Assembly (NCBI GenBank): GCA_900314855.1
Contig: OMWZ01000011.1
Coordinates: 1 to 54,790, forward strand
Direction: 5' to 3'
Length of the DNA: 54,790 nt
Source: an uncultured Selenomonadales bacterium
GTDB taxonomy: Bacteria; Bacillota; Negativicutes; Acidaminococcales; Acidaminococcaceae
The translations under genes were made by a program, and so were the position numbers. The notes below the pieces were generated by a model. The model had not been told where the DNA came from, did no database searches, and saw only the letters and a list, made by a program, of their open reading frames with translations. Of this stretch, positions 41,236 through 51,333 are shown one piece after another (within the stretch, counting starts at the first letter, position 1; each line of letters opens with the position of its first letter).

Positions 41236-42099
41236 ATGACGCCATTACTGGAAAAAGCAAGGAAATTGAACAGTCTGATGCAACGCGGTGGCAACGTCTC
41301 TTTCGATGAAGTGGCGGATCTTCTGCGAGATTTAACGAGCTGCAACATCTATGTGGTCGGGAATGACGGAGCGGTTCTCGGCTTTGCGCTGCAGGACGGG
41401 TTCGAATGCGATGTCATGCGGAATCTGGTCTTGGAAAACATGAAATTTCCCGCGCAGTATATGGGGTTTGTCAACGGCATGCAGGAAACCCATTCCAACA
41501 TCAGCCATGAGGAGCACATGTGCTCCTTTGACGAGACGAAGCCTTGCAAATACGGGGAAAAACGGACGACGATTATTCCTATCAGGGGAAATCGCGAGCG
41601 GTTGGGTACGCTGATCTTGGCCCGTTACGACCGTGATTTCAACGACGATGACCTGCTGCTGGGCGAGTACTCGGCCGCCGTCATCGGTATCCAGCTGTTG
41701 CACAACCGCGAAGCGGCCATGGAGGAACGGATTCGCAAGGAAGCGGTCATCAAGATCGCCTTCACGACGTTATCGTTCTCCGAGTGGGAAGCGATTGTGG
41801 GAATCCTGACGGAGCTCAAGTCGAACGAAGGAATCCTCATCGCCTCGAAGGTGGCGGACCGTTTGAATATTACCCGATCGGTCATTGTCAATGCCATGCG
41901 TAAATTCCAGAGCGCCGGTCTTATTGAAACCAAATCCCTGGGGATGAAGGGGACCTATATCAAGATCCGCAACGAATACTTGTTGGATGAAATCAAGAAG
42001 CATGCCAAGGAAGTCAGCCCTGACCTGCAGTTGGACGGCCGTGTCTATCCGGAGCAGTCCTATGACACGGAGTTCTGGAACCACAGACGTCGTCGCTGA
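41236..42099 (+). CDS. codY: GTP- and branched-chain-amino-acid-sensing repressor CodY
   Basis: 287 residues. The N-terminal GAF domain (about 1-150) senses Ile, Leu and Val. The C-terminal winged helix (about 200-245) is near identical to the family pattern: SKVADRLNITRSVIVNAMRK and SLGMKGTYIKIRN. CodY represses starvation genes such as peptide transport and nitrogen metabolism. The last 30 residues (HAKEVSPDLQLDG onward, ending in four Arg) extend beyond the 259-residue B. subtilis protein. ATG 41236 follows TGGAGGA. CodY-like boxes at 5379 and 40076 suggest targets in this window. Confidence 0.96.
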   Translation: MTPLLEKARKLNSLMQRGGNVSFDEVADLLRDLTSCNIYVVGNDGAVLGFALQDGFECDVMRNLVLENMKFPAQYMGFVNGMQETHSNISHEEHMCSFDETKPCKYGEKRTTIIPIRGNRERLGTLILARYDRDFNDDDLLLGEYSAAVIGIQLLHNREAAMEERIRKEAVIKIAFTTLSFSEWEAIVGILTELKSNEGILIASKVADRLNITRSVIVNAMRKFQSAGLIETKSLGMKGTYIKIRNEYLLDEIKKHAKEVSPDLQLDGRVYPEQSYDTEFWNHRRRR

Positions 42100-42124
42100 G
42101 CGGCAAGGATTTTAAAAAACGCGG

Positions 42125-42153
42125 CGGATCCGGCTTTGCCGGATCCGTTTTTT
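42125..42153 (+). terminator. codY terminator
   Basis: CGGATCCGGC (42125-42134) pairs with GCCGGATCCG (42138-42147) around a TTT loop; a T6 run follows. Confidence 0.9.
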
Positions 42154-42227
42154 CATGCTTATACGCGCGTGTCGTGTCCTCCGGGCCGTACATCTCACAA
42201 AAAGTTCGTTTTGTGGCTCCGCGCTTA

Positions 42228-42236
42228 TGATACAAT
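42228..42236 (+). promoter_or_regulatory. Extended -10 promoter of the phosphoesterase gene
   Basis: TGATACAAT combines the TGn extension with TACAAT. No -35 is clear. It lies 68 bases before the start codon. Confidence 0.5.
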
Positions 42237-42303
42237 GAGGAAAAGTATTCCGGATTCGTCCCGGCGGAACGGCGTAGCGGGACGGTGTGACCGAGGTGAT
42301 AGA

Positions 42304-43416
42304 GTGCATCGATTTTTTATTGGGGTGACGGGAGTGGGCCTGCTCCTGACGTTCTTTTTCTGGCTGATGTACCGGACCGGGGTTCCCCTGTTCCGGCATC
42401 CAGGTTCCCTGGCCATCTTGCTCCTGCCGCTGGCTTTCGGTTGGCTGCAGGTGTATGGCGCCGATTCCCCGCTGCCCCTGCCGCTGCTGCGGGGCCTTGC
42501 GTATGCGGGCGGGTATTGGCTCGCCTTTTTTCATTATTCCCTGTATGTCCTGATTCTTTACGGACTTCTGCGGTTGGGCATGGCCGCGGTGAACGCGGCC
42601 CATCCGGGACTGCTTGCCGTTTCGGCCATCGGAGCGCCATACGTCCGGGTGGCTTTCGCCGTCGTCGTCCTCCTGGTCGCCGCCGGTGGCTGGAATGCCC
42701 TGCACCCGCGGATTCGCATGGTGGATTTCGACACGGGGGGCCGCCTGAAAAAACCGCAGACTATCGTTCTCGTGACGGATATGCATTTGGGAAGTTTGTT
42801 CGGCCGTTCCTACGCGGCGGAGCTGACGGAAAAAATCAACGGACAGCATCCCGATGTGGTCCTCTTCGGCGGGGACCTGGTTGACAACCGGCTGCGCTGG
42901 GTGGAAAGGGAACAAAGCCACGAGCCCCTGCGGAATATCCGCAGTACCTATGGCGTCTACGCCGTGCGGGGGAACCATGATCATCTGGACCAGAAGGTGG
43001 AAGCAGAAGAGGCCTTGTTCCGGTCCATCGGCTTCCGTTTCCTGGTGGATCAGGCCGTGGACCTGCCCAACGGGCTGCGCATTACGGGGCTGGAAGATTA
43101 TCGTTCCCGTCCTGTCAATCCGTATCTGGCCTCCCTGGCCGGAACGGACCCGCATTCCGTACGGATTTTGATGGAACACCAGCCCCGGCGCTTTTGGGAA
43201 GCCTGTAACGCAGGCTACGACATCTATGTGGCTGGTCATACGCACGCGGGACAACAGGCGCCATTGAACCTGATTACGAAACGCATGTACCTGCTCGATT
43301 CCGGCACTCGTCTTTTTGGGTCCCTGCTGGGCGTTGTTTCCAACGGCTACGGCCTGTGGGGCTCGCCGGTGCGGGTCGGGAACCGGCCGGAACTGGTTGT
43401 CCTGAAACTCCGTTGA
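42304..43416 (+). CDS. Membrane-anchored metallophosphoesterase
   Basis: 370 residues. About four hydrophobic segments fill the first 135 residues. The calcineurin-like catalytic domain follows with all metal ligands: TDMHLGS near 158, GGDLVDN near 187, RGNHDH near 220 and GHTHAGQ near 309. Related proteins (YaeI/YkuE type) act on envelope phospholipids such as UDP-diacylglucosamine or are of unknown substrate. Start is GTG 42304 after GAGGTG (42293-42298). A HAD gene follows after 29 bases and may be cotranscribed. Confidence 0.85.
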   Translation: MHRFFIGVTGVGLLLTFFFWLMYRTGVPLFRHPGSLAILLLPLAFGWLQVYGADSPLPLPLLRGLAYAGGYWLAFFHYSLYVLILYGLLRLGMAAVNAAHPGLLAVSAIGAPYVRVAFAVVVLLVAAGGWNALHPRIRMVDFDTGGRLKKPQTIVLVTDMHLGSLFGRSYAAELTEKINGQHPDVVLFGGDLVDNRLRWVEREQSHEPLRNIRSTYGVYAVRGNHDHLDQKVEAEEALFRSIGFRFLVDQAVDLPNGLRITGLEDYRSRPVNPYLASLAGTDPHSVRILMEHQPRRFWEACNAGYDIYVAGHTHAGQQAPLNLITKRMYLLDSGTRLFGSLLGVVSNGYGLWGSPVRVGNRPELVVLKLR

Positions 43417-43445
43417 CAGGCGGGCAGGGGAGAAGGAGGAAGAAC

Positions 43446-44117
43446 ATGGGGAACAGCAAAGATGGACAGGCTGTCCTTTTCGATATGGACGGCGTCATCT
43501 TCGATTCGGAGCGCCTTGTCATCGACTGCTGGAAGGTCGTGGCGGACAAGTACGGCATTCCTGATATCGAAGCGGTTTGTTATCAATGCATGGGCCTGAC
43601 GTATGAAGCGACGGAACAGGTGTACCGCCGCCGTTATGGAGACGCCTATCCGTACGAACGGTACAAGCAGGAAGTGTCGGATTTGTTTCACGCCCGCTAT
43701 GACGGCGGCCGCCTGCCGACCAAGCCCGGCGTGCGGGAAATCCTGGCCTGGCTTCAGGAGCGGCGGATTCCCGTCGCCCTGGCGTCATCCACGCAGCTGG
43801 CGTCGGTCCGGCAGGAGCTGGGCGAAGCGGGCCTGCTGCCCTTTTTCCAGGTCGTAAAGGGCGGGGATGACGTTGTCCACGGAAAACCCGCGCCGGACAT
43901 CTTTCTCCTGGCGGCGAAACAGCTGGGCTGCGACCCTGCTGCCTGCTATGTCCTCGAAGATTCCCCGAACGGCATCCGCGCCGCGGCAGCGGCGGGTATG
44001 CACTCGATTATGATTCCGGACCTGCAGGAGCCGGATGAGGAAATGCGCCGCTTGGCCGAAGTAATCCTGCGGGACTTGCGGGAGGCGCAGGCCTATCTGG
44101 AACACTGTTTCCGATAA
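43446..44117 (+). CDS. HAD-family phosphatase (beta-phosphoglucomutase-like)
   Basis: 223 residues. Motif I FDMDGVIFDSE with nucleophile Asp near 13, motif II ASST near 118, Lys in HGKPAPDIF, motif III EDSPNGI. The GKPAPD and EDSPNG signatures place it with subfamily IA beta-phosphoglucomutase/phosphatase proteins. Substrate unknown; sugar phosphate is likely for the family. ATG 43446 follows GAAGGAGGAAG. Ends at a bidirectional terminator shared with fba. Confidence 0.88.
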   Translation: MGNSKDGQAVLFDMDGVIFDSERLVIDCWKVVADKYGIPDIEAVCYQCMGLTYEATEQVYRRRYGDAYPYERYKQEVSDLFHARYDGGRLPTKPGVREILAWLQERRIPVALASSTQLASVRQELGEAGLLPFFQVVKGGDDVVHGKPAPDIFLLAAKQLGCDPAACYVLEDSPNGIRAAAAAGMHSIMIPDLQEPDEEMRRLAEVILRDLREAQAYLEHCFR

Positions 44118-44160
44118 AAAACGGGGCTGCAACGCAAGTCGTTACAGCCCCGTTCTCCTT
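44115..44160. terminator. Bidirectional terminator between the HAD gene and fba
   Basis: AACGGGGCTG and AACG (44120-44134) pair with CGTT and CAGCCCCGTT (44140-44154), each with a one-base bulge. The T run on the minus strand (fba side) is stronger. Confidence 0.8.
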
Positions 44161-44212
44161 TTCACGCTCCCTGGGATGACAGCAGTCGGAATGTCCTCCG
44201 CCGGCCGGAAGG

Positions 44213-45244
<1,032 letters not shown>

Positions 45245-45304
45245 TTACAGGCGGACAGGCGGGATAAAAAAGATTGGCACGGGCAGGGGAATCTGCCGGG
45301 AAAA

Positions 45305-45334
45305 CTGGCATCCGGCGCGAAAATAGCGTATAAT
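45305..45334 (+). promoter_or_regulatory. trpS promoter
   Basis: TATAAT (45329-45334) is perfect; CTGGCA (45305-45310) is a poor -35 at 18 bases. The resulting leader of about 75 bases is too short for a T-box. Confidence 0.5.
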
Positions 45335-45414
45335 ATAATAGTGTATCTTTTTGCTTTTTCCCTTTCCTGCCGGAACGGAAGCGAAAATAGACTTGTCTTA
45401 AAGGGGGACTGGTT

Positions 45415-46455
45415 ATGACGAACGAACAACACACGGCACCGGTGGAAGAAAAACCGGCCAGAAAGAAGATTATCCTCAGCGGGATCCAGCCGACGGGCAT
45501 TTTCACGCTGGGGAACTATATTGGGGCCGTCCGCAACTGGGGGCAGCTCCAGGAAGACTACGACTGCTATTATTTTGTGGCGGACCTGCATTCCCTGACT
45601 ATCCGCCAGAACCCGGCGGACCTGCGCAAGCAGACCCTGGAGGCTTTCGCCCTCCTGCTGGCGGCAGGCATCGATCCGGAAAAGAGCCTTGTCTTTATCC
45701 AGAGCCATGTCCACAACCATGCGGAGCTGGGGTGGATCCTCATGTGCAATTCCATGTTCGGGGAACTGTCCCGCATGACCCAGTTCAAGGATAAGTCCGC
45801 CAAGCATGCGGATAACGTCAATGCGGGCCTTTTCACCTATCCGTCCCTCATGGCGGCGGATATCCTGCTCTACCAGGCGGACCTGGTGCCCGTTGGGCAG
45901 GACCAGACGCAGCACCTGGAATTTACGCGCAACGTGGCGACACGCTTCAATGGCCTTTACGGCGATGTATTCCGCCTGCCTGAGGCCTATCTGCCCAAGG
46001 AAGGGGCGAAGATCATGTCCCTGCAGGACCCGGCCAGGAAAATGTCCAAATCGGATCCGAACCCGAAAGCGCGGATTTCCATCCTCGACGACGAAGCGTC
46101 TATCCTGCGCAAATTCCGCAGTGCCGTGACGGACAGCGAGGCCCATGTGTGCTACCGGGAAGACAAACCGGGCATCAGCAATTTGATGACGATCTACTCC
46201 GTGGTGACGGGAAAGTCCTATGAAGCCATCGAAGACGAGTTCGATGGCAGGGGCTACGGCGATTTCAAGACTGCCGTCGGCGAAGCCGTTGCGGAGGAAC
46301 TGCGGCCTATCCGGGAAAACTTTGCCCGGCTCATGGCAGACAAAAAGTATCTGGAAGATGTGTATAAGATGGGGGCGGAGCGTGCCCAATCCATTTCCAA
46401 CCGCACGCTGACCAAGGTCAGGAAAAAAGTCGGCCTGCTGGCCAAGCCTTTCTGA
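45415..46455 (+). CDS. trpS: Tryptophanyl-tRNA synthetase
   Basis: 346 residues. Class I synthetase with the HIGH-like segment SGIQPTGIFTLGNYIGA near residue 22 and KMSKSDPN from Lys209. It charges tRNATrp. An N-terminal extension of about 15 residues (MTNEQHTAPVEEKPA) precedes the core. AAGGGGGA lies upstream of the ATG. It starts the run trpS-M50 protease-scpA-scpB-rluB. No T-box is visible. Confidence 0.96.
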   Translation: MTNEQHTAPVEEKPARKKIILSGIQPTGIFTLGNYIGAVRNWGQLQEDYDCYYFVADLHSLTIRQNPADLRKQTLEAFALLLAAGIDPEKSLVFIQSHVHNHAELGWILMCNSMFGELSRMTQFKDKSAKHADNVNAGLFTYPSLMAADILLYQADLVPVGQDQTQHLEFTRNVATRFNGLYGDVFRLPEAYLPKEGAKIMSLQDPARKMSKSDPNPKARISILDDEASILRKFRSAVTDSEAHVCYREDKPGISNLMTIYSVVTGKSYEAIEDEFDGRGYGDFKTAVGEAVAEELRPIRENFARLMADKKYLEDVYKMGAERAQSISNRTLTKVRKKVGLLAKPF

Positions 46456-46491
46456 CTTTTCGCGTCCTCCCCCTGAAACGGAGGTATGATT

Positions 46492-47118
46492 GTGTTTCTC
46501 GATTTTCAAACGCTGCTGTTCCGCGCGCCGGCCCTGCTGATTGCGCTGACAATCCATGAGTTCGCTCACGCCTGCGTATCGGACAGCTTGGGAGACCCGA
46601 CGCCGGCCATGACGGGACGGCTGACGCTGAATCCCCTGGCCCACCTGGACGTCATCGGCACGATTGCCCTGATCCTGGTCGGCTTCGGCTGGGCTAAACC
46701 GGTCCAAGTGGATCCCCGGTACTATAAAAATTACCGCGCGGACATGCGGAAGGTGGCTTTCGCTGGACCGGGAGCGAATTTCCTCCTGGCGTTCCTGTGC
46801 GTCCTGATCCTGCAGGCGCGGCTTCATTTTGGCATCGCCCAAAGCGGGCTGGCAAGCCAGTTCCTGTACTGGCTCATGCTTTATAACGTCTGGTTCGGGT
46901 TCTTTAATTTGATTCCCATCCCGCCCCTGGATGGCTCGAAAATTGTCGGGACACTCCTGAGTTACCGGGCGGCCTACCTGTACGACACGGCCGTTTCGCG
47001 GTACGGCTTCTGGCTCTTGATCCTGGTGTGCTATACGGGCCTCGCCGGCCGCCTCATCGGTCCTTTGGCGCAGGGCTTCCTCTCCCTCTCGTTTTGGGCG
47101 GCGGGGATGATCTTCTAG
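46492..47118 (+). CDS. Site-2 protease family (M50) membrane metalloprotease
   Basis: 208 residues, almost entirely hydrophobic with five to six membrane segments. The zinc site HEFAH is at 22-26 and the third ligand region is PIPPLDGSK near 143. NPLAHLDVIG matches the short YwhC/YydH-like subgroup, which lacks PDZ domains. The substrate is unknown. GTG 46492 is 7 bases after ACGGAGGT, whereas ATG 46486 directly abuts it, so I prefer the GTG. The gene is in a conserved place between trpS and scpA. Confidence 0.85.
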   Translation: MFLDFQTLLFRAPALLIALTIHEFAHACVSDSLGDPTPAMTGRLTLNPLAHLDVIGTIALILVGFGWAKPVQVDPRYYKNYRADMRKVAFAGPGANFLLAFLCVLILQARLHFGIAQSGLASQFLYWLMLYNVWFGFFNLIPIPPLDGSKIVGTLLSYRAAYLYDTAVSRYGFWLLILVCYTGLAGRLIGPLAQGFLSLSFWAAGMIF

Positions 47119-47157
47119 CGATATTTTTGTCCGGAATGGGGAAAGCGACGCAACGTT

Positions 47158-47895
47158 ATGGCGGAACCTCTTGTCAGGGTCCTCGATTTTGAAGGACCGC
47201 TGGATCTGCTGATCCATTTGATTGAAAAAGATAAAATCGACATTTACGACATTCCCATCGTTTCCATTACGGACCAGTATATGGCTTTTCTGGATGCCAT
47301 GACAGAACTGGACCTGGAAGTGGCCAGCGATTTTCTGGTTATGGCGGCACGGCTGCTGCAGATCAAATCCCGCATGCTCCTGCCGAAATTGCCGTCCGAC
47401 GAGGAGGACGGCGAGGATCCGCGCCAGGTCCTGGCCGATATGGTGGCGGAACTGCAGCGGTTCAAAAGGCTGGCCGGCGAACTGGCGGAGCGGCAGCGAG
47501 AGGCAGCGCAGTTCCATACGCGCCGGCCCCTGTACGGGGACAGCAAGCTGCGCCGCCTGCACCACTATCCCGTAGAGGTCCTGCTGGAGGCTCTGGCCTC
47601 CCTGACGAGCCCCCTGGCGGAGGAGCTTGCCGTCGTGGAACGGCAGGAATTCGACATCCGAAAAAAGATGGAAGACGTGGTGTCGTACTTGCGCAGGCAT
47701 CCCCACGGCGCCGAACTGAACGAGGCTTTCGTGCGGACGGGCCTGAAAAGCGAACATATCGCGTCGTTCCTGGCCGTGCTGGAGCTGTTGCGCCTGAAAA
47801 TCATCCGCATCAGCCAGAGCCGTGCCTTTGACCCCATTTATATTTTCCTGCGCGAAGGAGGAGACCGTCATGGCGCAACTACCGAAGGAGTTTGA
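47158..47895 (+). CDS. scpA: Segregation and condensation protein A
   Basis: 245 residues. The kleisin subunit of the bacterial SMC condensin. It begins VRVLDFEGPLDLLIHLIEKDKIDIYDIPI, the family signature, and has a helical C-terminal winged helix that binds the SMC head. ATG 47158 has a weak ribosome site (GGGGAAAG about 13 bases off). It overlaps scpB by 26 bases, so the complex partners are cotranslated. Confidence 0.94.
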   Translation: MAEPLVRVLDFEGPLDLLIHLIEKDKIDIYDIPIVSITDQYMAFLDAMTELDLEVASDFLVMAARLLQIKSRMLLPKLPSDEEDGEDPRQVLADMVAELQRFKRLAGELAERQREAAQFHTRRPLYGDSKLRRLHHYPVEVLLEALASLTSPLAEELAVVERQEFDIRKKMEDVVSYLRRHPHGAELNEAFVRTGLKSEHIASFLAVLELLRLKIIRISQSRAFDPIYIFLREGGDRHGATTEGV

Positions 47896-48535
47896 GCTGG
47901 CGAGGCTGGAGGCGCTCCTGTTTGCGGCCGGCGATCCCCTGAGCGTCGCCCAATTGGCGGAGCTGACGGGAGGAAACAAGCCGCGGACGTGGGAGCTCGT
48001 GACGGCCTTGCAGGAACAATACCAAGCGGCTGGACGGGGCATCATGCTCCGCGAAGTGGCCGGCGGGTTCCAGCTTTGTACCAAGCCGGCTTTTGCCCGC
48101 GTCGTGGAACAGCTGGCGACGACGCAGGAACTGAAACTGTCCAATGCGGCCCTGGAAACCCTGGCGATCATTGCTTTCCGGCAGCCCCTGACCAGGGCGG
48201 AGATGGAGGCAGTCCGCGGGGTCAAGGTGGATGGGGTTGTGAATACGCTGCTTGACTGGCAGCTGATTACGGAAGCGGGTCGGAAACAGACTGTCGGACA
48301 TCCGATCCTGTACCGCACGACGGATCGGTTCCTTACGGTTTTCGGCCTTCGGTCCCTGGAGGACTTGCCGGCCATGCCGGAATTGCTGCAGGAAGAAATG
48401 GACCGTCATCCACGGCAGTTATCTCTCCTGGATCTGCCGGAACAGGCGGAGCCTGCCACCTCGGAGCCGACGCCGCAGGAGGACGGGCCCGGGGATTTGG
48501 CGGCGCTTTCCGCCACGGTGGCGGGCAAACCCTGA
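47870..48535 (+). CDS. scpB: Segregation and condensation protein B
   Basis: 221 residues. ScpB dimerises and binds ScpA in condensin. Two winged-helix domains: LARLEALLFAAGDPLSVAQLAE first, then ALETLAIIAFRQPLTRAEMEAVRGVKVDGVV. The last 35 residues are an Ala/Pro/Glu-rich tail. ATG 47870 follows GAAGGAGGAG inside scpA; the longer frame upstream lacks a ribosome site. Confidence 0.94.
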   Translation: MAQLPKEFELARLEALLFAAGDPLSVAQLAELTGGNKPRTWELVTALQEQYQAAGRGIMLREVAGGFQLCTKPAFARVVEQLATTQELKLSNAALETLAIIAFRQPLTRAEMEAVRGVKVDGVVNTLLDWQLITEAGRKQTVGHPILYRTTDRFLTVFGLRSLEDLPAMPELLQEEMDRHPRQLSLLDLPEQAEPATSEPTPQEDGPGDLAALSATVAGKP

Positions 48536-48565
48536 AGACTACAAAAACGAAAAGGACGGAAGCGA

Positions 48566-49294
48566 ATGGAAGAACGCTTACAGAAAGTACTGGCCCAGGC
48601 GGGTGTCGCTTCGCGGCGCGAAGCGGAAAAATATATTACGGCAGGCCGCGTCAAGGTGAACGGGAAAGTGGTCCGCGAGTTAGGGACAAAGGTCGATGAA
48701 CGGGCCTATATCCAGGTGGATGGCAAACCGGTCAAACGGGAACATAAGGTCTATCTGCTCTTTTACAAGCCGCGGGGAGTCGTCACGACCATGAAGGATC
48801 CCGAAGGCCGCCGTACCGTAGCGGATTATGTCCGTGACGTGCCGGAGCGGGTCTTTCCCGTCGGCCGTCTGGATTACAACACGGAGGGCCTGTTGTTGTT
48901 GACGAACGACGGGGACCTGGCCCAGGCCATGATGCACCCGAGCCATGGGGTGAACAAGACATACGAGGTCACCGTGCCGGGTATCGTGCCGGAAGCCAAA
49001 CTGGACCAGCTACGTCTGGGCGTGCCCCTGGAAGACGGTATGACGGCGCCGGCCGTGGTACAGCTGGCCCAGTATGACCACGACAAGAACCTGACGCATT
49101 TTACGGTGACCATCCATGAGGGACGGAACCGGCAAGTGCGTCGCATGTGCGACTATATCGGCTTCCCCGTACGGACGCTGAAACGCGTCAAGATGGGTAG
49201 CCTGACCCTGAAAGGTCTCGGCCGGGGGCGGTGCCGCGACTTGGATCCGGACGAAGTAAAAGCCTTAAAGAAAGCGTGTGGACTCCATGACTGA
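48566..49294 (+). CDS. rluB: 23S rRNA pseudouridine synthase RluB-type
   Basis: 242 residues. An N-terminal S4 RNA-binding domain (RLQKVLAQAGVASRREAEKYI) is followed by the pseudouridine synthase domain with catalytic Asp103 in GRLDYNTEG. RsuA/RluB-family enzymes modify a helix-90 region of 23S rRNA (RluB) or 16S (RsuA); the B. subtilis RluB orthologue also follows scpAB. ATG 48566 is preceded by AAGGACGGAAG. The end overlaps the next gene. Confidence 0.92.
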   Translation: MEERLQKVLAQAGVASRREAEKYITAGRVKVNGKVVRELGTKVDERAYIQVDGKPVKREHKVYLLFYKPRGVVTTMKDPEGRRTVADYVRDVPERVFPVGRLDYNTEGLLLLTNDGDLAQAMMHPSHGVNKTYEVTVPGIVPEAKLDQLRLGVPLEDGMTAPAVVQLAQYDHDKNLTHFTVTIHEGRNRQVRRMCDYIGFPVRTLKRVKMGSLTLKGLGRGRCRDLDPDEVKALKKACGLHD

Positions 49295-50624
49295 CGCAAG
49301 GGTAATTGTCATCGGCGCCGGGGCCGCGGGACTTATGGCAGCCATCACGGCGGCACGCCGCGGTGCTTCTGTCGTCGTGCTGGAACGTATGGCGGCGCCG
49401 GGACGCAAATTGATGATCACCGGCAAGGGCCGCTGCAATATTACGAACACGTGCCCTGTGCCGGAGTTCCTCCGCAACCTGCCCGGCAACGGCAAGTTTC
49501 TCCAGGGGGCGCTGCACCGCTTTACTAATGAGGATGTCATGAATCTTTTGGAGGAAAACGGACTGCCCCTCGTCCGGGAACGGGGCGGTCGCGTTTTCCC
49601 GGCCAGCGGGAAGGCGAAGGATGTCATCGATACCTTTCTGCGGATGCTGCGGGAAGCGGGCGGCCGCCTGGAAACGAACTGCCAGGCCACGGGCCTTGTC
49701 TTCCGCAGCGGCAGTGTGGCCGGTGTCCGCTACCGCCGCGTGGAGGACGACGGGCGCCGGGAGGGGCAGGACTACCGCTCCCCGTCGGAGCGGCGGGAAA
49801 CGTTGGGGCCGGAGCATACCCTGGATGCCGAAGCGGTCATCGTGTGCACGGGCGGCGCTTCCTATCCCGGTACGGGTTCGGATGGCAACTTTGTGCCGGT
49901 CCTGGAAAAGCTGGGCCATACGGTGGAGCCCCTGCTGCCGGCCCTGGTGCCCTTGCAGCCGGAAGAAGGATTCCTGGAGGGCCTGGAGGGACTGGCCCTG
50001 CGCAATGTCCGTGCTACCTTGCGGGACAGCGGGAAAGCGGTGGAGAGCGAGTTCGGGGAACTGCAGTTCCTGCGGGGAACCGTGGCCGGCCCTATCGCCC
50101 TGACCCTGAGCCGGAAAGCGGCCCGCCTCGTCCATTTCGGCAATCGGGGCTTGGAGTTGGAAATCGACCTGAAACCGGCCCTGGACGAAGAAAAACTGGA
50201 CGCCCGCATCCTGCGGGATTTTCAGGAGGACGGCAAACGTCCCCTGGCGGAAGCCTTGCGCAAGCTCGTTCCCCAGCCCTTGGTGGAAACGCTTCTCGAT
50301 CTCTCCTATTTAGACGGGGCCAAGGCGGTCAGCCAGGTCTCCAAAGAAGAACGGCATACCCTGCGGGAGGTCCTGAAGCATTTTACCATTCCCCTGACGG
50401 GAACGCTGCCCCTGGCCGCGGCGATTGTGACGGCTGGCGGCGTCAGCCTGAAAGAAATCAACCCGAAGGATATGTCGTCCCTCCTGGCCCCGGGCCTTTA
50501 TTTCGCCGGAGAAGTGATGGACGTGGACGGGTATACGGGCGGATTCAACCTGCAGGCTGCTTTCAGCAGCGGCCACGCGGCCGGGGAAGCGGCGGCGGAT
50601 CGGGCGTTGGACGCCGTCCGCTGA
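49287..50624 (+). CDS. NAD(P)/FAD-dependent oxidoreductase (HI0933 family flavoprotein)
   Basis: 445 residues. The N-terminal FAD motif VIVIGAGAAGLMAAITAARRG and the family signature GKGRCNITN near residue 49 place it in the HI0933/YhiN group. TGGASYPGTGSDG is the second conserved block. Function is unknown although the family is widespread. The start overlaps the rluB stop: ATG 49287 gives the usual N-terminus; GTG 49278, in frame, is also possible. The gene stands in its usual place between rluB and cmk. Confidence 0.9.
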   Translation: MTDARVIVIGAGAAGLMAAITAARRGASVVVLERMAAPGRKLMITGKGRCNITNTCPVPEFLRNLPGNGKFLQGALHRFTNEDVMNLLEENGLPLVRERGGRVFPASGKAKDVIDTFLRMLREAGGRLETNCQATGLVFRSGSVAGVRYRRVEDDGRREGQDYRSPSERRETLGPEHTLDAEAVIVCTGGASYPGTGSDGNFVPVLEKLGHTVEPLLPALVPLQPEEGFLEGLEGLALRNVRATLRDSGKAVESEFGELQFLRGTVAGPIALTLSRKAARLVHFGNRGLELEIDLKPALDEEKLDARILRDFQEDGKRPLAEALRKLVPQPLVETLLDLSYLDGAKAVSQVSKEERHTLREVLKHFTIPLTGTLPLAAAIVTAGGVSLKEINPKDMSSLLAPGLYFAGEVMDVDGYTGGFNLQAAFSSGHAAGEAAADRALDAVR

Positions 50625-50655
50625 CGCAAAAAAACAAAGGGAAAAGGTGATTGTT

Positions 50656-51333
50656 TTGACTAGAGGATTCGTAATTGCCATCGACGGTCCAGCCGGCGCC
50701 GGCAAAAGTACCATTGCCAAGAAGGCCGCTGCTGCCCTGGGATTTGCCTACATCGACACGGGCGCCATGTACCGCTCGGTCACGTGGAAACTGCTCCAGA
50801 CGGGAGAACCCTTTTCGGAAGGGCTGGCCGGCCGGCTGGCCCGGGAAATCCGCATTTCCTTCCGCCCCGAAGGGGCCCGCAATCGGGTCTTTGTCGACGA
50901 GACGGAAGTGACGGACGCGATCCGCTCCATGCCGGTCACGAAACTCGTTTCCCGCGTGGCTGCTGTTCCCGCCGTGCGGGAAGCCATGGTGGACCAGCAG
51001 CGTCGCATGGGCCGCGAAGGAAACGTGGTGCTCGACGGCCGCGATATCGGGACCGTCGTTTTCCCGGATTCTCCTTGCAAGATTTATCTGACGGCCAGTG
51101 TGGAAGAACGGGCCCGCCGTCGCGGGAAAGAACTGGAAGCCAAGGGCGAGGCCGTCGATTACAAGCTGCTCCAGGCGGATATTGCCGCCCGGGACAAGCA
51201 GGACATGGAACGGGACGTCAGCCCCCTGAAGCAGGCGGATGACGCCGTGTATCTCGATACGTCGGACCTGTCCATTGACGAAGTGACCGGCACGATTTTA
51301 CGACTGGCCGGGGAAAGAAGACCGCAAGCATGA
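50656..51333 (+). CDS. cmk: Cytidylate kinase
   Basis: 225 residues. It phosphorylates CMP and dCMP. P-loop GPAGAGKST at 11-19, then the CMP-binding region TGAMYRSVTW, and DGRDIGTVVFPDS. TTG 50656 lies 6 bases after AAGGTG; GTG 50647 is a possible alternative. The ATG of plsC overlaps its stop (ATGA). Cmk-PlsC-IspH-S1 is a common Firmicutes order. Confidence 0.95.
   Translation: MTRGFVIAIDGPAGAGKSTIAKKAAAALGFAYIDTGAMYRSVTWKLLQTGEPFSEGLAGRLAREIRISFRPEGARNRVFVDETEVTDAIRSMPVTKLVSRVAAVPAVREAMVDQQRRMGREGNVVLDGRDIGTVVFPDSPCKIYLTASVEERARRRGKELEAKGEAVDYKLLQADIAARDKQDMERDVSPLKQADDAVYLDTSDLSIDEVTGTILRLAGERRPQA

Noticed and set aside
45335..45414. T-box leader before trpS
   Set aside because: The leader is only about 75 bases and has no T-box sequence or terminator.
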